Shown here one piece after another: positions 1-11,650 of a stretch of 64,000 nucleotides of DNA. Made by a program: the position numbers and the translations under genes. The stretch's first letter is position 1. The number at the start of each line of letters is the position of its first letter. Where the stretch lies: the NCBI RefSeq assembly GCF_008831285.2, contig NC_045141.1, positions 2,234,001-2,298,000 on the forward strand. Direction: 5' to 3'. Under the pieces are notes generated by a model, which saw only the letters and a list, made by a program, of their open reading frames with translations, was not told the origin of the DNA and did not search any database. Source of the DNA: Nymphaea colorata (taxonomy: Eukaryota > Streptophyta > Magnoliopsida > Nymphaeales > Nymphaeaceae).

Positions 1-1238
1 CTACTTGGTCTAGTTGTCATTTTTTCCATACAATAGACAAATTTTCATGTTTCAACTTGTTAGCCTAAGTTCAATTGTGATTCTAGTGTTTAACTTTGGT
101 TTCTCTCACGTTTCAAACCTAGTTAGGGCTTGATAATGTGTGTTAATTTTAATCCAAGGTGTTTAATCTTGAAAGTCATAATTTAACGTGTTAGTTTATA
201 TTCATGTAATTATGCATATTGTGTTTGCTTTTTAATATTATAATGCAGCATTGATTTCAAATTGCATTCAGATTCACAAAGGAATTCGAGCTAGTTCAAC
301 ACGTGTCTTGAGACAATAGTCATTGCACATGTATTTGTTGGTAATGTTTAATGTGCATTCATATAATTTGCTTTCAGTTTATATCATGCATCTAATTTGG
401 AACTGTGTCAATAGAATCAGGTTGGATTATCAGCTACATTTATGCAACAATAGACCTTGCATGCATTTGATCCGAACTAACTTTCATAAGGATACATCCT
501 TTAAAAGATAGTTTTAAACTACATATTTTTGCAATTGAATCTATTTTCAAACTTGTTTTTAAAACACTATGTTTAGACATGATTGAAATCTAAACCCTAT
601 GAATCTACCTAAAACAACACATTAGGTTTACTCAACGCCTTAGTCAAGACCCGGTACTAAGCCCACTCCTAACCCACGTTGGAACTCAATTGAAACCCTA
701 ATTGCAGCTAGGTTTACATAAGTCACCTCTTTGAACCCAAATAAGCCTATAATAGATCCAGATCTTGTGAATTGGATTTTAAATCTTTGAATTTGAATTT
801 GGATCTAAGGGAATTTAGATTTAGAAGATTGAAATTTAATTTAGATATTACATTTGTAACATCAAATCTAGGTTTCAAATAATTTGGATAATGATTTTGG
901 ATCTTACATAGAGTTGGATCTCAAATTGGATTTTGGTTATAGTTAGGACTTTGGATCTCATATCTTAGAATCCAAATCACAATTTCATACCTTATAATTA
1001 GATCCTAATTTGAACTTTGGATTTCAAAACTCTACATTGTTTGGATCAAGATTTCAGAACATACAAAAATAACTAAAATGAAGAAGTGAACAAGAAAAGT
1101 CAGAGAGATAGAGACAATACTTGGACACAAAGGCAAATGTCAACTTTATTGATCCAAGAGACTAAGTAAAGGGCTTAATATGTATATACATGGCTAAATT
1201 GATGTAAAAATTTTACTAAATTAACAAGGATTTAGATG
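1..1238. other. Intergenic DNA, no gene seen
   Basis: No reading frame here resembles a known protein. The second half (about 750-1,040) is a compositional oddity: loosely repeated GGATTT, AATTTGGATCT and ATCCAAAT words in both orientations. The same kind of text recurs at about 41.3-41.6 kb, 59.7-60.0 kb and 63.8-64.0 kb. Such degenerate tracts are common in the LTRs of large plant Ty3/gypsy elements, so this may be old LTR sequence, but no LTR end or coding remnant could be placed. Confidence 0.5.
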
Positions 1239-1540
1239 TATTAACATAGTTGTGATATCACCGTATTGGATCTGATATTGCTGTGGACTAATCCAAAATG
1301 ATAGTATAGGTTAATCTAGAATACTCTAGAAGCAACAAATATCTCACTAGCGTGAAGTGAAGCTGATCGTGCAGAATTGGTTATTCTCCTTTAACAAATT
1401 TTAATCATTATGTAACAACAAATATTTGTTGTATTATTTCACATGTGTATTCCCCTGCTTAGTGTATAAGAGACACTTGAGCACATTGTAATAAAGTGTG
1501 AAAACAGAAATTATCTCAGCCATCACTATTTTTCCCTTTA
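1239..1540 (+). repeat. 5' LTR of the copia element
   Basis: This is a 302-bp direct repeat of 5,000-5,301 with the same length and no net indel. It starts TATTAACATAG and ends TTTTTCCCTTTA. Conserved blocks include GTGAAGTGAAGCTGATCGTG and GAATTGGTTATTCTCC. It carries a TATAAGAG motif around 1,465 that could be the TATA region, followed by AATAAAG near 1,490 as a possible polyadenylation signal. Both are inferences from position in the LTR. Confidence 0.92.
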
Positions 1541-1553
1541 TGGTATTAGAGCC
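1541..1553 (+). other. Primer-binding site (initiator Met-tRNA)
   Basis: The sequence TGGTATTAGAGCC directly follows the 5' LTR. It matches the usual plant copia primer-binding site TGGTATCAGAGCC except for one C-to-T change. This fixes the 3' boundary of the LTR at 1,540. Confidence 0.85.
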
Positions 1554-1575
1554 ATTGTAAAGAAAGGACTCATCC

Positions 1576-2290
1576 ATGGCTTCTCCCAATGCTCACTTTG
1601 CATCAAACCAGAAGTTTCCTTATCCATCCACATTGAATGTTGCCAATTTTGTTTCCCTAAAGCTTTCTCAAACAAATTTACTCCTATGAACTAAATCACT
1701 TTGCACTTAGATGTTGGTTCAGGTTTAATGATGCCTACAAGGCAGAAGATGCTACTGAGGCATTGACAACAGTAATTATGGCCGACAACCAAGATCAGGC
1801 TTGGTTTCTAGACTTTGGAGCGACATCGCACGTAACCTCAAACACATGTATGCTTGACAGCTTATCTAAATCTGAAGAAAAAGATAAAGAGTAATGGTTG
1901 GCCGTGGAAATGCTCTTAAGATCACTCATGTTGGAGATGCTAAAATTAGTTCAAAGAGTGATGAACTAGAATTGAGAAATGTGTTAGTTGTTCCTAAAAT
2001 TAAGAGGAATTTGATTTCAGTAAGCTAGTTGACAAAGGATTTACCAGTTCATTTTTGTTTTTCACATGATCGCTTCCAAATCAAGAACAGCGAATCAGGG
2101 CGAGCAATTGCTGAAGGCCAATGGCAAGGTGATCTTCATGCTTTTGCAGCTGAAATAAAGGAGACATGTTCCTCCATTCATCAAAAGGTGGTCAGTCTAG
2201 AAATATGGCATAGGAGATTAGCTCATGTTAATTTTGGAGTTTTAAAGTTTTTGAATAGACAAAACCAAATCTATAGCTCAAATATTATAT
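1576..2290 (+). pseudogene. copia gag start, protease and pre-integrase remnant
   Basis: An ATG at 1,576 opens a short gag-like peptide that soon hits stops. The sequence then jumps to the protease, where WFLDFGATSHVTS at about 1,804-1,842 replaces the family's usual D-S/T-G-A catalytic motif (Ser/Thr changed to Phe). Next come the NVLVVPKIKRNLISVS block and the GAG-pre-integrase block with IWHRRLAHVNFG around 2,203-2,240. A TAG at 2,026-2,028 sits where copia proteins carry Gln. The middle and end of gag are deleted. The stretch is not translatable as one protein. Confidence 0.82.
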
Positions 2291-2299
2291 AAAGAAATA

Positions 2300-2875
2300 T
2301 ATGTGTTGGTTGTTCTATGGCAAAATCTTCTCATCTACCTTACTTTTCTGTTGATAATAGGGATCCACAACCTTTTGACATATTACATTGTGATTTGTGG
2401 GGTCCGTCACCAGTTATTTCAGTTTAAGGCACGAGGTGTTATGCAGTATTTGTCAATTACTCAACCAAATTTAGTTGGCTTTTCCCTTTAAAAGAGAAAT
2501 AGAATTTGTGCATTGTTTTGAAAGATTCATTACATATGTAAAAAATCAATTTAATAAAATGATCAAAGTGTTGCACTCGGATGGTGGAACAAAATTTGAT
2601 AATTTTAGGATAAAGAAATTTTTTCAAGAAAATGGAATTCAACACATGATGTTCTGTCCATACATGCCACAACAAAATGGATAGGCAGAGAGAAAACATA
2701 GGGTTGTTATAGAACTTGGGTTAGTTGTGTTGTTCCATGCTAGTTTGCCTCCTAAATATTGGGTTGACGCATTCAATACTGCTGTTTGGGTTCAAAATAG
2801 AGTTCCTTCACTTGGGCTGAATATGACCTCTCCATATGAAAATTATTTAGAACTAAGCTTGACTACAATTATATG
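2300..2875 (+). pseudogene. copia integrase remnant
   Basis: Frame-shifted pieces match the copia integrase core: VGCSMAKSSHLPY (zinc-binding C-x2-C end degraded), FDILHCDLWGPSP with the first catalytic Asp, LHSDGGTKFDN with the second, and PYMPQQNG followed by a TAG at 2,682-2,684 where Gln of the NGQAER motif is expected. The region continues with LPPKYWVDAFNTAVWVQNR, typical of the end of the core. At least two frameshifts break it. Confidence 0.85.
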
Positions 2876-2967
2876 AAAACCTTTGGATGTTTATGCTAAC
2901 TATACCTAGCAGATTATGTCAAGCATAAACTTAATCCAAGGTCATTACCCTGCGTTTTCTTGGGCTA

Positions 2968-4190
2968 GTGCATAAGGGTTATAGGTGCCTACATGTTAAA
3001 ACAGGGCATGTATATATTTCTATGCACTGCATTTTTTATGAGAATGAATTTCTATTCAAAGATATAAATGATGCAATAACACAAATTTCTGAAGCTGAAT
3101 ATGAAGCATGGTTTCTTGTTGATGAAGAGGCAAGTAAAACCCACTTAATGGAGAGCAAAAACAAAATGTTGGCCAAAACATAACAGCAAGTGATGTCACA
3201 AAAATGCATGGAATAGAGGAAGTGAGTCAAGCCAATCATAATCAGCAACCTACTTATACACAAGATATCAGCATGGACAATGGTAAATAGAGAGAAGAGC
3301 AGTGTAACATGGAGGAGATTATTACATTGTCCAATGAATAGCTTGGAATCGACCAAACAGAGACAGCTTCAACACCTATTCTTGTAAAGCAAATGATGAC
3401 TCATTCAATGCATGGAATAGTGAAACCAAACCCTCGGTATTTGCTCACTTGCATGACATTGCCTACGGAACCAAGCTGCATTAAGGAAGCTTTATCATAT
3501 GCAGGTTGGACAGCTACAATGAAAGAGAAAATTGATGCTCTCAAATAGACAAGAACATGGAATTTGATACCCAAAGAATAGTCTATGCATATTATTGGCT
3601 GCAAATAGGTGTTTAAAAGCAAGGTAAAAGTAAATGGAAGCTTAGAGCGATTGAAAGCAAGGGTCATGGATAGGGGATACAACCAACTTCTAGGTATAGA
3701 TTTTGTGGAGACTATTTCACCGGTTATTAAACCTACAACAATCAGAATTATCTTCACTGTCACTCTCTTTAGAGGATGGACAATAAATAAAATTGATATA
3801 AAAAATGCATTCCAACATGGCGAGCTGAAAGAACCTATGTATATGGGTCAACCACCAGGATTCAAGGACCCATACAAGCCGAATCATGTTTGTAAGTTAA
3901 ACAAAGCCATATATGGACTGCGTCAATCTGCTAGAATGTTGTTTAACAAATTCAGTAATTTTCTATTAGACCATGGATTCTTTTGTAGTCCAGCAGACTC
4001 CACTTTGTTCATATGCAAAGGAGATCATGGAGTTATATAGTTACTTATTTATGTCGATGACATACTCATAACTAGTGATAGGCCCAACATGTTGAAGGAA
4101 TTCATTTCAGATGTCAGCCACACTTTTGTTATAAAAGATTTAGGAAACGTCCATTGTTTCCTTGGTATACAGGTACAATAAAATAAAACA
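2968..4190 (+). pseudogene. copia reverse transcriptase remnant
   Basis: The longest open piece (3,609-4,040) carries the RT_2 signature: SLERLKARVMDRGYNQ, DFVETISPVIKPTTIR, KIDIKNAFQHGELKEPMYM, PPGF and NKAIYGLRQSARM. The catalytic YVDD lies at 4,050-4,061 just after an in-frame TAG, followed by LGNVHCFLGIQV. The upstream piece (2,968-3,183) holds the linker between integrase and RT. Stops at 3,579-3,581 (for Gln) and 3,606-3,608 (for Trp of GCKWVFK) show decay. It is clearly Ty1/copia and not functional. Confidence 0.92.
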
Positions 4191-4193
4191 AGT

Positions 4194-4960
4194 ATGTTTT
4201 TGAACCAGACAAGATATGCCAAGGAGATCCTCCAACAAGCTAACATGCTAGATTGCAAACCTAGCAACACTCCCATGGGAGAATCCCCCTACCGTAATCA
4301 ATTCACATCAAACTTTCACGATGCTACCCTTTTTAGGAGCTTGGTTGGTAGCTTACAATACTTAACATTCACACGTCCGAATTTAGTTTATAGCATGAAT
4401 TTTGTGTCTCAGTATGTGTAGTCACCATCGCAGTTTCACTTCAAGATTGTCAAGAAAATCCTTAGGTATGTAAAGGCCACTATCAATTATGGTTTAAGGA
4501 TAAAACCTATAGAGTCTATGCTTCTGCAGGGCGGATGCTGATTAGGCAGGCTGCCCAATCACTCAACATTTAACAACAGGCTATAACATATACGTTCGGC
4601 CTAATTTCATCTCTTGGCCTACTAAAAAGCAGCCCACCGTAGCGCGATCAAGTTCAGAGGTAGAGTACCGTGCGCTAGGTGCAACAATAGCTGAAATGAT
4701 TTGGATCAGTTATATTTTGAGAGATATTGGAGTTAGTATACACAAAACACCTATTTTGTATTGCGATAATCTATCAGCCTTACACATGACCATCAATTTA
4801 CATAGTCGATCCAAACATCTTGAATTGGATTATCATTATGTTCGAGAAAGAGTGGCCACCAAGCTTCTTGAAACCATATATATTTCGTGAACAGATCAGA
4901 TCGCTGATATATTCATGAAGCCACTGGGAAGAGCTTGGTTCCTTTATTTGAGAAACAAAC
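4194..4960 (+). pseudogene. copia RNase H remnant and pol C-terminus
   Basis: Two open pieces continue the pol reading. The first has QTRYAKEILQQANMLDCKPS, the usual linker after RT. The second (4,696-4,890) has ISYILRDIGV, LYCDNLSALHMTIN and SKHLELDYHYVRE, the RNase H block with its Asp-Asn pair and the terminal His-Glu-Asp-like helix. The ADADWAGC motif has its Trp changed to TAG at 4,543-4,545. The frame ends near DQIADIFMKPLGRAW, close to the polypurine tract at 4,990-4,999. Confidence 0.9.
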
Positions 4961-4999
4961 TTGGCCTGGATCACAATACCAGTCCAATTTGAAGGGGGA

Positions 5000-5301
5000 T
5001 ATTATCATAGATGTGATATCATTGTATTTGATTTGATATTGTTGTGGACTAACCCAAAATGATAGTATAGGTTGGTCTATAGTATTCTAGAAGCAACAAA
5101 TATATCACTAGTGTGAAGTGAAGCTGATCGTGTTGAATTGGTTATTCTCCTTTAACAAATTGTAATCATTATGTAACGACAAATATTTGATGTATAATTT
5201 CATATGTGTATTCCCCTGTTCAGTGTATAAGAGATACCTATGCACATTGCAATAAAGTGTGCAAAGAGAAATGATCTCAGCCATCACTATTTTTCCCTTT
5301 A
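5000..5301 (+). repeat. 3' LTR of the copia element
   Basis: This 302-bp repeat follows the polypurine tract GAAGGGGGA. It begins TATTATCATAG and ends TTTTTCCCTTTA, followed at once by the target duplication AGATG. About 32 substitutions separate it from the 5' copy, most of them transitions. Confidence 0.92.
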
Positions 5302-5629
5302 AGATGAACAAAAAAAACTAATATCCCAAGCTTTCTTAACACTCTCTCTAGATGTTGGACTCTGGTGGGATGAACTTGATTGTTTCCTTCTTTGTCATGT
5401 TGTAGTCGCACCCCTTGAAGCCGAGCCCCCTTTTGCCTCATTGTCCCGTCATGGCTGGCACCAGCTCAACATGGCCCTCCTAGCTTCCTCCAAATCCTGT
5501 AAATGGTAGGTACCCTTGCCTCAAGATCATATAAAGCCCTTGTTTAATTTTCATGAAACGTTTGTATGGGGGTGACACTTGAGGAGGACCTATCAATGTG
5601 CTTGTTAAGGTTAAAGATCATCGGTCTAT

Positions 5630-6200
5630 GCTAAGGAGTGACCATATTCACCTACTATGTTGGTACATCTAGCTCCAAAACCTTCAAGCTCTCACTTAAA
5701 GCAACTTCATCTGACTACCAAATGTTGGGTACTGCAACAATGAAGAATGGATGGAGAATCATTGGTTGTAGCAAATGTTCTTCTAGGTCTTTGACTAGTA
5801 TTATGGTGATCACACATCCTTTTTTTCTACTTCATGCATTGTCGTTCAACACAATATTTGCAAAGTGGATCCAAGGTCAGCCAAGTAGGAGATTGTATGA
5901 GGGAGACACATTTACCACATAAAACAAAGTGGAGTGAATAGAGTAATTGACAAACAAGTAAAAAACGATAGTGTCTTTGGCGGTTTGGGCATGGCTATCA
6001 AAGCCATAAATGGTCCGTTGACCTGGCTAATATTCCTCAACTTTGATTCTCAATGCCTTAGTTATCATCTTAGGCATGATATTTAGACTACTCCCTCTAT
6101 CTACCAAAACATGGTGAATGATCATCCTCTTGACGCACACCACAATGTACATGGCCTTATTATGGAAGATATATGATCATAATAGATCATCATAAGTAAA
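5630..6200 (-). pseudogene. gypsy aspartic protease remnant (copy A)
   Basis: On the minus strand the frame reads VCVKRMIIHHVLVDRGSS, then LNIMPK, around 6,070-6,150. This is the retropepsin active-site loop, normally VD-T/S/N-G-S; here the second residue is Arg. Downstream it reads HSTLFYVVNVSPSYNLLLG (about 5,885-5,940), the conserved end of the protease fold. A stop splits the two blocks. It should cleave the polyprotein in an intact element; this copy cannot. Confidence 0.8.
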
Positions 6201-7185
6201 CATTACTGAGGCATTAGAGAATATAAAGTTTATTGTTCATGTGATGGTCTCTGAAGTAATGTCTGGCTTGACTTTAATTACACTGAGTAAATTGTCCAAT
6301 ACCTTCTTATGCTTGGGATAGGATTCCAAAAATTTCAAGGTAGAGACGTTGTATACATGATTGAAGGACTTTGTGGCTCCTCTCTCTGCTGCATTCAAAG
6401 TTTCCAATTGATCCATTAGTGGGACTGGCTCAGATTTTATGATGAGTGCGAACTATTTCACCTTTCCTTTCTAATGTTTAATCTTCATGTTAAAGAGCTC
6501 AAAAAATATACAGACTTGTCATGAACTACCAACACTTGATTCTACATGAGGAGTTTTTATAGTGTACTAGGTTGGATGTGAACTTGTAGAGTAAATGGGA
6601 GGGTGGAAACAACATTATTGGAGGCTTTTTGGTGATCAAGGAAGAGGTTGTAGAAGACTTCAGGCTTTATATCTTCCTCAATCAAAAGCTCTATGTCCAG
6701 ACAATCATGAATGATATTCTTCCACACTAAACAATCCTTGTTGTCATGCCTTTATGCATAGTAAAAATAGTAGTATTTGTTACAGTGGTTTCCTTCAGTT
6801 CTGAGGGATCAACCACCTTGAGTAGCTCAAGCATGTTCTTGGCAAGAAATAAGTTCATGATATCACACTTCTTCTTCAATAGGGTGAAGTTATGAAAATA
6901 AACTCCATTTTAGGTGTTTCTCTTTGTCAAATTTTCATTTTGAAGATTGCATCCTCTTTGATGTGCCAAACTTCTTTTCTGTCCCATTGTTGTTGGCCTT
7001 GATGTCAACACTGCCTGATTACTTGTTAGCACTACTTCCATGACCATGACTAGTGGAACGTGTATAGATTAGAGCACTAAAGGAAACCTTGGCTGCCTTT
7101 TTAGACTTAGGTTTTTTGGGCATGACATAGGCATATGTGCTCTTTCATAATTTAGCTTCTATATACTTTGCATTTCTTGATAGCT

Positions 7186-8460
7186 CTACAAATGAACAAG
7201 TGGGCGACTACCGACCAACCCTCCTAATGGTTTACGGAAATGGTTTAAAATTATGAATAGAATATGATCTTCAGGCATAGGGGTCCTTAACTTGTTGCAA
7301 ATGATACACAACCTTTTAATGTAATCTTTTACTTTTTCATTGGGCTTCTGGTTCAAGCTGGTCAAATATTTGGCTGAAGGAGTAGTGCTTATGTTATGTC
7401 TGAAACTTTTAATGAACATATTGATCATTAGTAAAAAACAAGGAGTTCCATGGGATTGACATATTCCACATAACAGTGAACCATAGCTCCTTCCAAACTA
7501 TGTTGAAAACACCCAAAAAATATTTGGCTATTGTTTATAAAGGGGTCACGCTTATAGAAGAAATTAGCCAAGTGGGCATGTGGGTTGGTCTTTTCATCAT
7601 ATTTAAAAAACTTCTTAAGGAGATCCTCTATAGTATCAACTACGCCAATATGTTGAAAAAAATCAGCTCCGAAATATGCCTTCTTAATGCCTATCTTTTC
7701 ATGGACAACTTGCATTCTTCTCTCCATCGCTTCAAACTAGGTTTGTATAGGATCCATATGAACATAGTGGGGTGGCCGAACATTAATACAATTGGCTGCA
7801 CCCATGTGACCATAGTTCACCTTCCTCGAACATTGACTATCTCTCCCATCAAGTGGATATTTTGTGCCTTGAACATGTATTACCAACAGTGACCATGCTT
7901 TCCAAAGTGCCAAGTACCTGTTCTGATGCCTATGTTCACGGAGTTGTTGAAATTGCCCCCAAAATTGTGATTTCTTTGGTTGTTGAATCCATCACCTCAT
8001 ATTTTCATTCCTAAGGTTGGCAGCATCACAACTTGTGTTGAATACTCTCTCTGCATTGACATTGCTTGGGATAAGAAAACTGCCTTCAGGATCAAAATTT
8101 TTTTCGAGGTTTTCTAGCCCGGTGTTGAATCTTATGTTTAGGATTTTTAGATTAAAAATTGTGTTTTTCAAATTAAAATAGTTCAGGATTGTCGCTCCTC
8201 AAATTAAGATGGACTAGATTTTGGCATACCAGCTTGATAATCCATAACATGGATGCCATTTGCTAGTATGAAGTTATTTTAAGTAAAGAGCTTGATCTCA
8301 TGTGCTGGAACATGTATTGCATAGTCATGTCAATATCACTAATTTCATTCAACGGGCTACTGGGAGTTTGCATAGACTCTTCCTCATCATGAGAGTTGTT
8401 GACATTGTTGCTCGCTGCATTGAGACTAGTCTTAGCCCCGCCATGACTCTTTACCATCAT
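7186..8460 (-). pseudogene. gypsy gag remnant (copy A)
   Basis: An ATG at 8,460 opens a Ser/Asp/Glu-rich start (65 residues, with SMQTPSSPLNEISDIDMTMQ) typical of gag N-termini in this group. Open pieces at 7,428-7,727 (FFQHIG, KYDEKTNPHAHLANFFYK, INNSQIFFGCFQHSLEGA, YVEYVNPMEL) and 7,186-7,428 (YLTSLNQKPNEKVKDYIKRL, NKLRTPMPEDH) form the retrotransposon gag domain, which assembles the virus-like particle. The two meet at about 7,428 with a frame change. A knuckle-like block with Cys-x-x-x-Tyr...Arg-His-Asp-x-x-Asp-Cys follows on the same strand near 6,700-6,800. Confidence 0.85.
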
Positions 8461-9719
8461 GCTTAGGAAATAATGTTATATTCAATCTAGGAAATAGAAA
8501 AAAGGAATGGTTAATAAATGATATGACCTATAAAAGGGCATAAGGAAGATTGATTGGAACTTGATTGGATCAAGAGCATATGTTGATGCACAAATTGGGA
8601 TCAGAGAGAGAGACACTATCATTAAGAGGGAAACATTTTCAAAATGCATCTTGTTATTGACAAAAAATTATAATGACATCAATATCTAAAATAAAGAAAA
8701 AAAATCACATGGATGACTAAGCATAGACAAATGACCTTAGATGACTAAACATGAATAACTAGACATGATTCAATCCTCCACAAGAGGAGATAGACTGATA
8801 ACACACCATTGCTCAACGTAATCTCACTAAATGGCTGCCATTAAAACATGTGAAAGTACACAAAAGGTTCCCAATAATGTCGAGCCTCATGATATGTTCC
8901 TAACCACTGATGTGTCACCACCAAATCACTCTAAATGTCCCCATGATATCACAGGATAGTACTTCATCTATTTTGGAAGAACTAGTGAATTTTATTTTCA
9001 AAATAATATTAAATAGAAAAGTATGGTTTGAATAGCTTGTAATTACCCTTCAATATGTCTATCAAAGTTTGTTCTTGTACTTGAAGTAGTCCCACACGAC
9101 CTCTTCTTTGTGCATGGTCTCCATTGTTTGATGATGCCGATTGAGACGGAACAAACATCCATATGTGTGCCCAAATGCATTGGTCATGGTGTCACATGTC
9201 TAAATAACCATTCTTTGAGAACTATGGTATGTCCAAACAATCATTCTTGGAGAACTATGGTATGCCCATCAACAACCGGTGCCTGAATGATGATGAATCT
9301 AATCAAAACCCGATGGAGAAAAGGTAATGCAATCATAGCGTTGGAAAGTCTTGCGTTCTATGAAGTGCCTTCCTTCTTGAAGAGGTGGAACATGCAAATG
9401 TCCACGAGACATTGAGGCAGGATGACAACTTGAATCTTTTTAATACGGTGTTTGACATCTGAGTAACATCTTTCTTTTCCCAACTATGGATGTGAAAGTC
9501 ATATGGCTCTATTTATTTTTTCCTCCTTCAAGCACGTGGGAATTCTTGAATCCTATCTACTAATATGGTAGATCCTTTAATTTGAATGCTAACTGGTTGG
9601 TGAGGAACTGATATCATCTAGATGGCCAGCCAGCTATTATAGCCCCATGATATCAGTTAACTTGTTTGGTAGTTCAATGAGAATACCTTCTTAAGGCCTT
9701 AGGAAGGCTTGTATTTTTA
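8461..9719. other. Intergenic, AT-rich, no gene seen
   Basis: No protein-like frame was recognised on either strand. The stretch lies between gypsy copies A and B and may be old LTR or linker sequence. A local duplication is visible around 9,205-9,265, where a block containing GAGAACTATGGTATG occurs twice about 45 bp apart. Confidence 0.4.
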
Positions 9720-10930
9720 TTTTAGGAGAAGATTATGGTCTTTCTTAATCTTCATGAATTTGGCATATGGGGGTGGCCTCTAAAGTCCTTGTCATTGATG
9801 CAGCTACTGAGTTTGAACATACTTGCCTTCTACAAGGAATGATCAGGTTCACTTGTGCCTTTGAGTCTATCAGACTTAACATTTGCAAACTATCACTAAG
9901 ATTTACTTCTTCTGGCTCTATTGCTTCCTTCAAGTTGAGCATATGAAGGCTTCCATTAAGATCAACATGACCATGGAGCCTGACACTATTACTATATACA
10001 ATGGCCTTGGGATCAGGGAAAGCAAAATCACTGTTTTAGATTTTTGGCTAAGTCACTCTTCTAGATTTTTGGCTAACACTCTTGTGATAACTCCTCTATT
10101 CCACTTTATGTACTACTGCAGAGATGAGGACATGACATTTGTTGCATGGATCTATGCCCATACGAGACTATATGGAGGTACATTGATGACATAAAACAAA
10201 GTTGAATGAATAGAATAGTTAATGAAAAAACTCAAACAAGACTCTTTGGTAGTTTGGTATGATTGTCAAACATATATTCTTCGTCATTTATTTTGGCATG
10301 ATGTTTAGACGGCTGCCATCATCAATCGTGGGTAAATGGTCATTCCCTTGGCTCTAGCCATAATGTGTAAAGCATCGTTATGGTACGTGTAGAGGTGCAA
10401 CAAATCATCATAAAAAGACATGAAGCGGGTATTAGCCATTAAGAAGTTCACAATCTGCAAAATGGCTTTTGACTAAGTGTTTGGCTTCACTTTGATCTTA
10501 TCAAGGAGGTCATCCATGGGCTTTCTTGTGTTTTGATGATGAATTGACTAGATCAAGAATTGATATATTCAAAGCAACAATGAGTAGTTTGGCATTTCCT
10601 CTATGTTCCGTGGCCAAATACCCGAGGTGGTACATTGGTTTGCTTTTCCTATTGTTTCTTCTTGCTGGCTTTCTCCATAAAATCAAAAGCACCATGTTAG
10701 GTTAATCTGAGATTTCCTGTACCCTGTGCTGAATCTAAAGGTCATATGCTGAACACGGCCGAATGTAATCTTGAGGTCAGAAAGGGAGAGTGAAATGACA
10801 TTGATAGAAGCCTTTTCATGCTTGGGGAATGGTCAAAACCTTGGGCTGCTCCTCTTTTCAAATGAACATGCTTCTATCGGGACTTCCTATCCTTCACATG
10901 CCTCCAATTTTACTAGCTTTGTTAGTTATT
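9720..10930 (-). mobile_element. Ty3/gypsy protease-region fragment, copy B
   Basis: On the minus strand the protease active-site block reads TIDDGSRLNIMPK at about 10,288-10,330, intact in the D-G-S core. It is preceded by FMSFYDDLLHLYTYHNDALH. The order and spacing match copy A, as do the + strand words around the protease end (ACATAAAACAAAGT at about 10,187 here, ACATAAAACAAAGT at about 5,917 there). The piece at 9,745-9,942 ends TPICQIHED, matching TPIQTFHEN of copy A. Stops interrupt it. No LTR was found. Confidence 0.72.
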
Positions 10931-11650
10931 TTATTTTCCATTGAAAGGCTGAAGATTGAAGCTTGATCCCATCTTCAAAATAGATGGAGTTAACTCAAGA
11001 GCACCGATACTAATAATTATTTTTACTCTTTATTTCATTGATGCATATTGCACTCATAGCTATGTAGTACTAAATTATGCCTAACCATGCATCGTTTAAT
11101 GCCATTTTAGCTAGTTTTGAGTGGTAGTTTCAATATCTACATCAAACATGCATTTAGATGCCGTGGAATAGTTTATTACATATGCTTTTTGCATCTTATC
11201 GGTTATGCAATGGTGAGATAGTTTTCCATGCATGTAATATCATGTTATAGATATTTTCATGTATATTTTGGTTTAAGCATGCATGATAGTTTAAATTTTT
11301 TCATGCTTAGCTTGTTTTGGTTAAATTTCAACATGTTCCAACAAGATTGGTGACATAATCATGCTTTTGTTATGTAGTTTAGGAGGTGCATTTTCAAAAC
11401 CGTATCTTTCTATAAAATAGCTTTTTTTTTTTGTAATACCATATTTTCACCCGACCCCTTCGAACCCTATCTTGAGATCTGAAATTGTTTTTTCAATTCT
11501 ATAAAAGGGAACTATATCTAAGATATGTCTAGATGTCCCAGACCAAATTTACACAAACCTGAAGTTGTTTTTGTCCACTTTTTTAGCCAATTTACAATAA
11601 CTTGATTTCCAAAAGACCCAATTTATAGAACCTAACCTTTAATGTACCTT
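10931..11650. other. Intergenic, no gene seen
   Basis: AT-rich DNA with repeated ATGCAT-type words. No coding or RNA gene was recognised. Confidence 0.4.

Larger units (their letters stand above)
1239..5301 (+). mobile_element. Ty1/copia LTR retrotransposon, decayed, complete ends
   Basis: The element has two LTRs (1,239-1,540 and 5,000-5,301) flanked by a perfect 5-bp target duplication, AGATG, at 1,234-1,238 and 5,302-5,306. A primer-binding site complementary to initiator Met-tRNA follows the 5' LTR, and a purine tract (GAAGGGGGA) precedes the 3' LTR. Domain order is protease, integrase, reverse transcriptase, RNase H, which is the copia order. Length is 4,063 bp, short for copia, because most of gag including its zinc knuckle is missing. 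Many in-frame stops and frameshifts make it non-autonomous. The LTRs begin TATTA and end TTTA instead of TG...CA. They differ at roughly 32 of 302 positions by eye, so the insertion is old. Confidence 0.93.
5560..8460 (-). mobile_element. Ty3/gypsy gag-protease fragment, copy A
   Basis: Read on the minus strand from 8,460 downwards, this gives a gag N-terminus, the retrotransposon gag core, a CCHC-like knuckle and an aspartic protease, in gypsy order. Frames are broken by many stops, and no reverse transcriptase was found before the copia element. The right LTR and the rest of pol are absent or unrecognisable. A related stretch in the same orientation lies at 9.7-10.9 kb (copy B). Confidence 0.82.
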
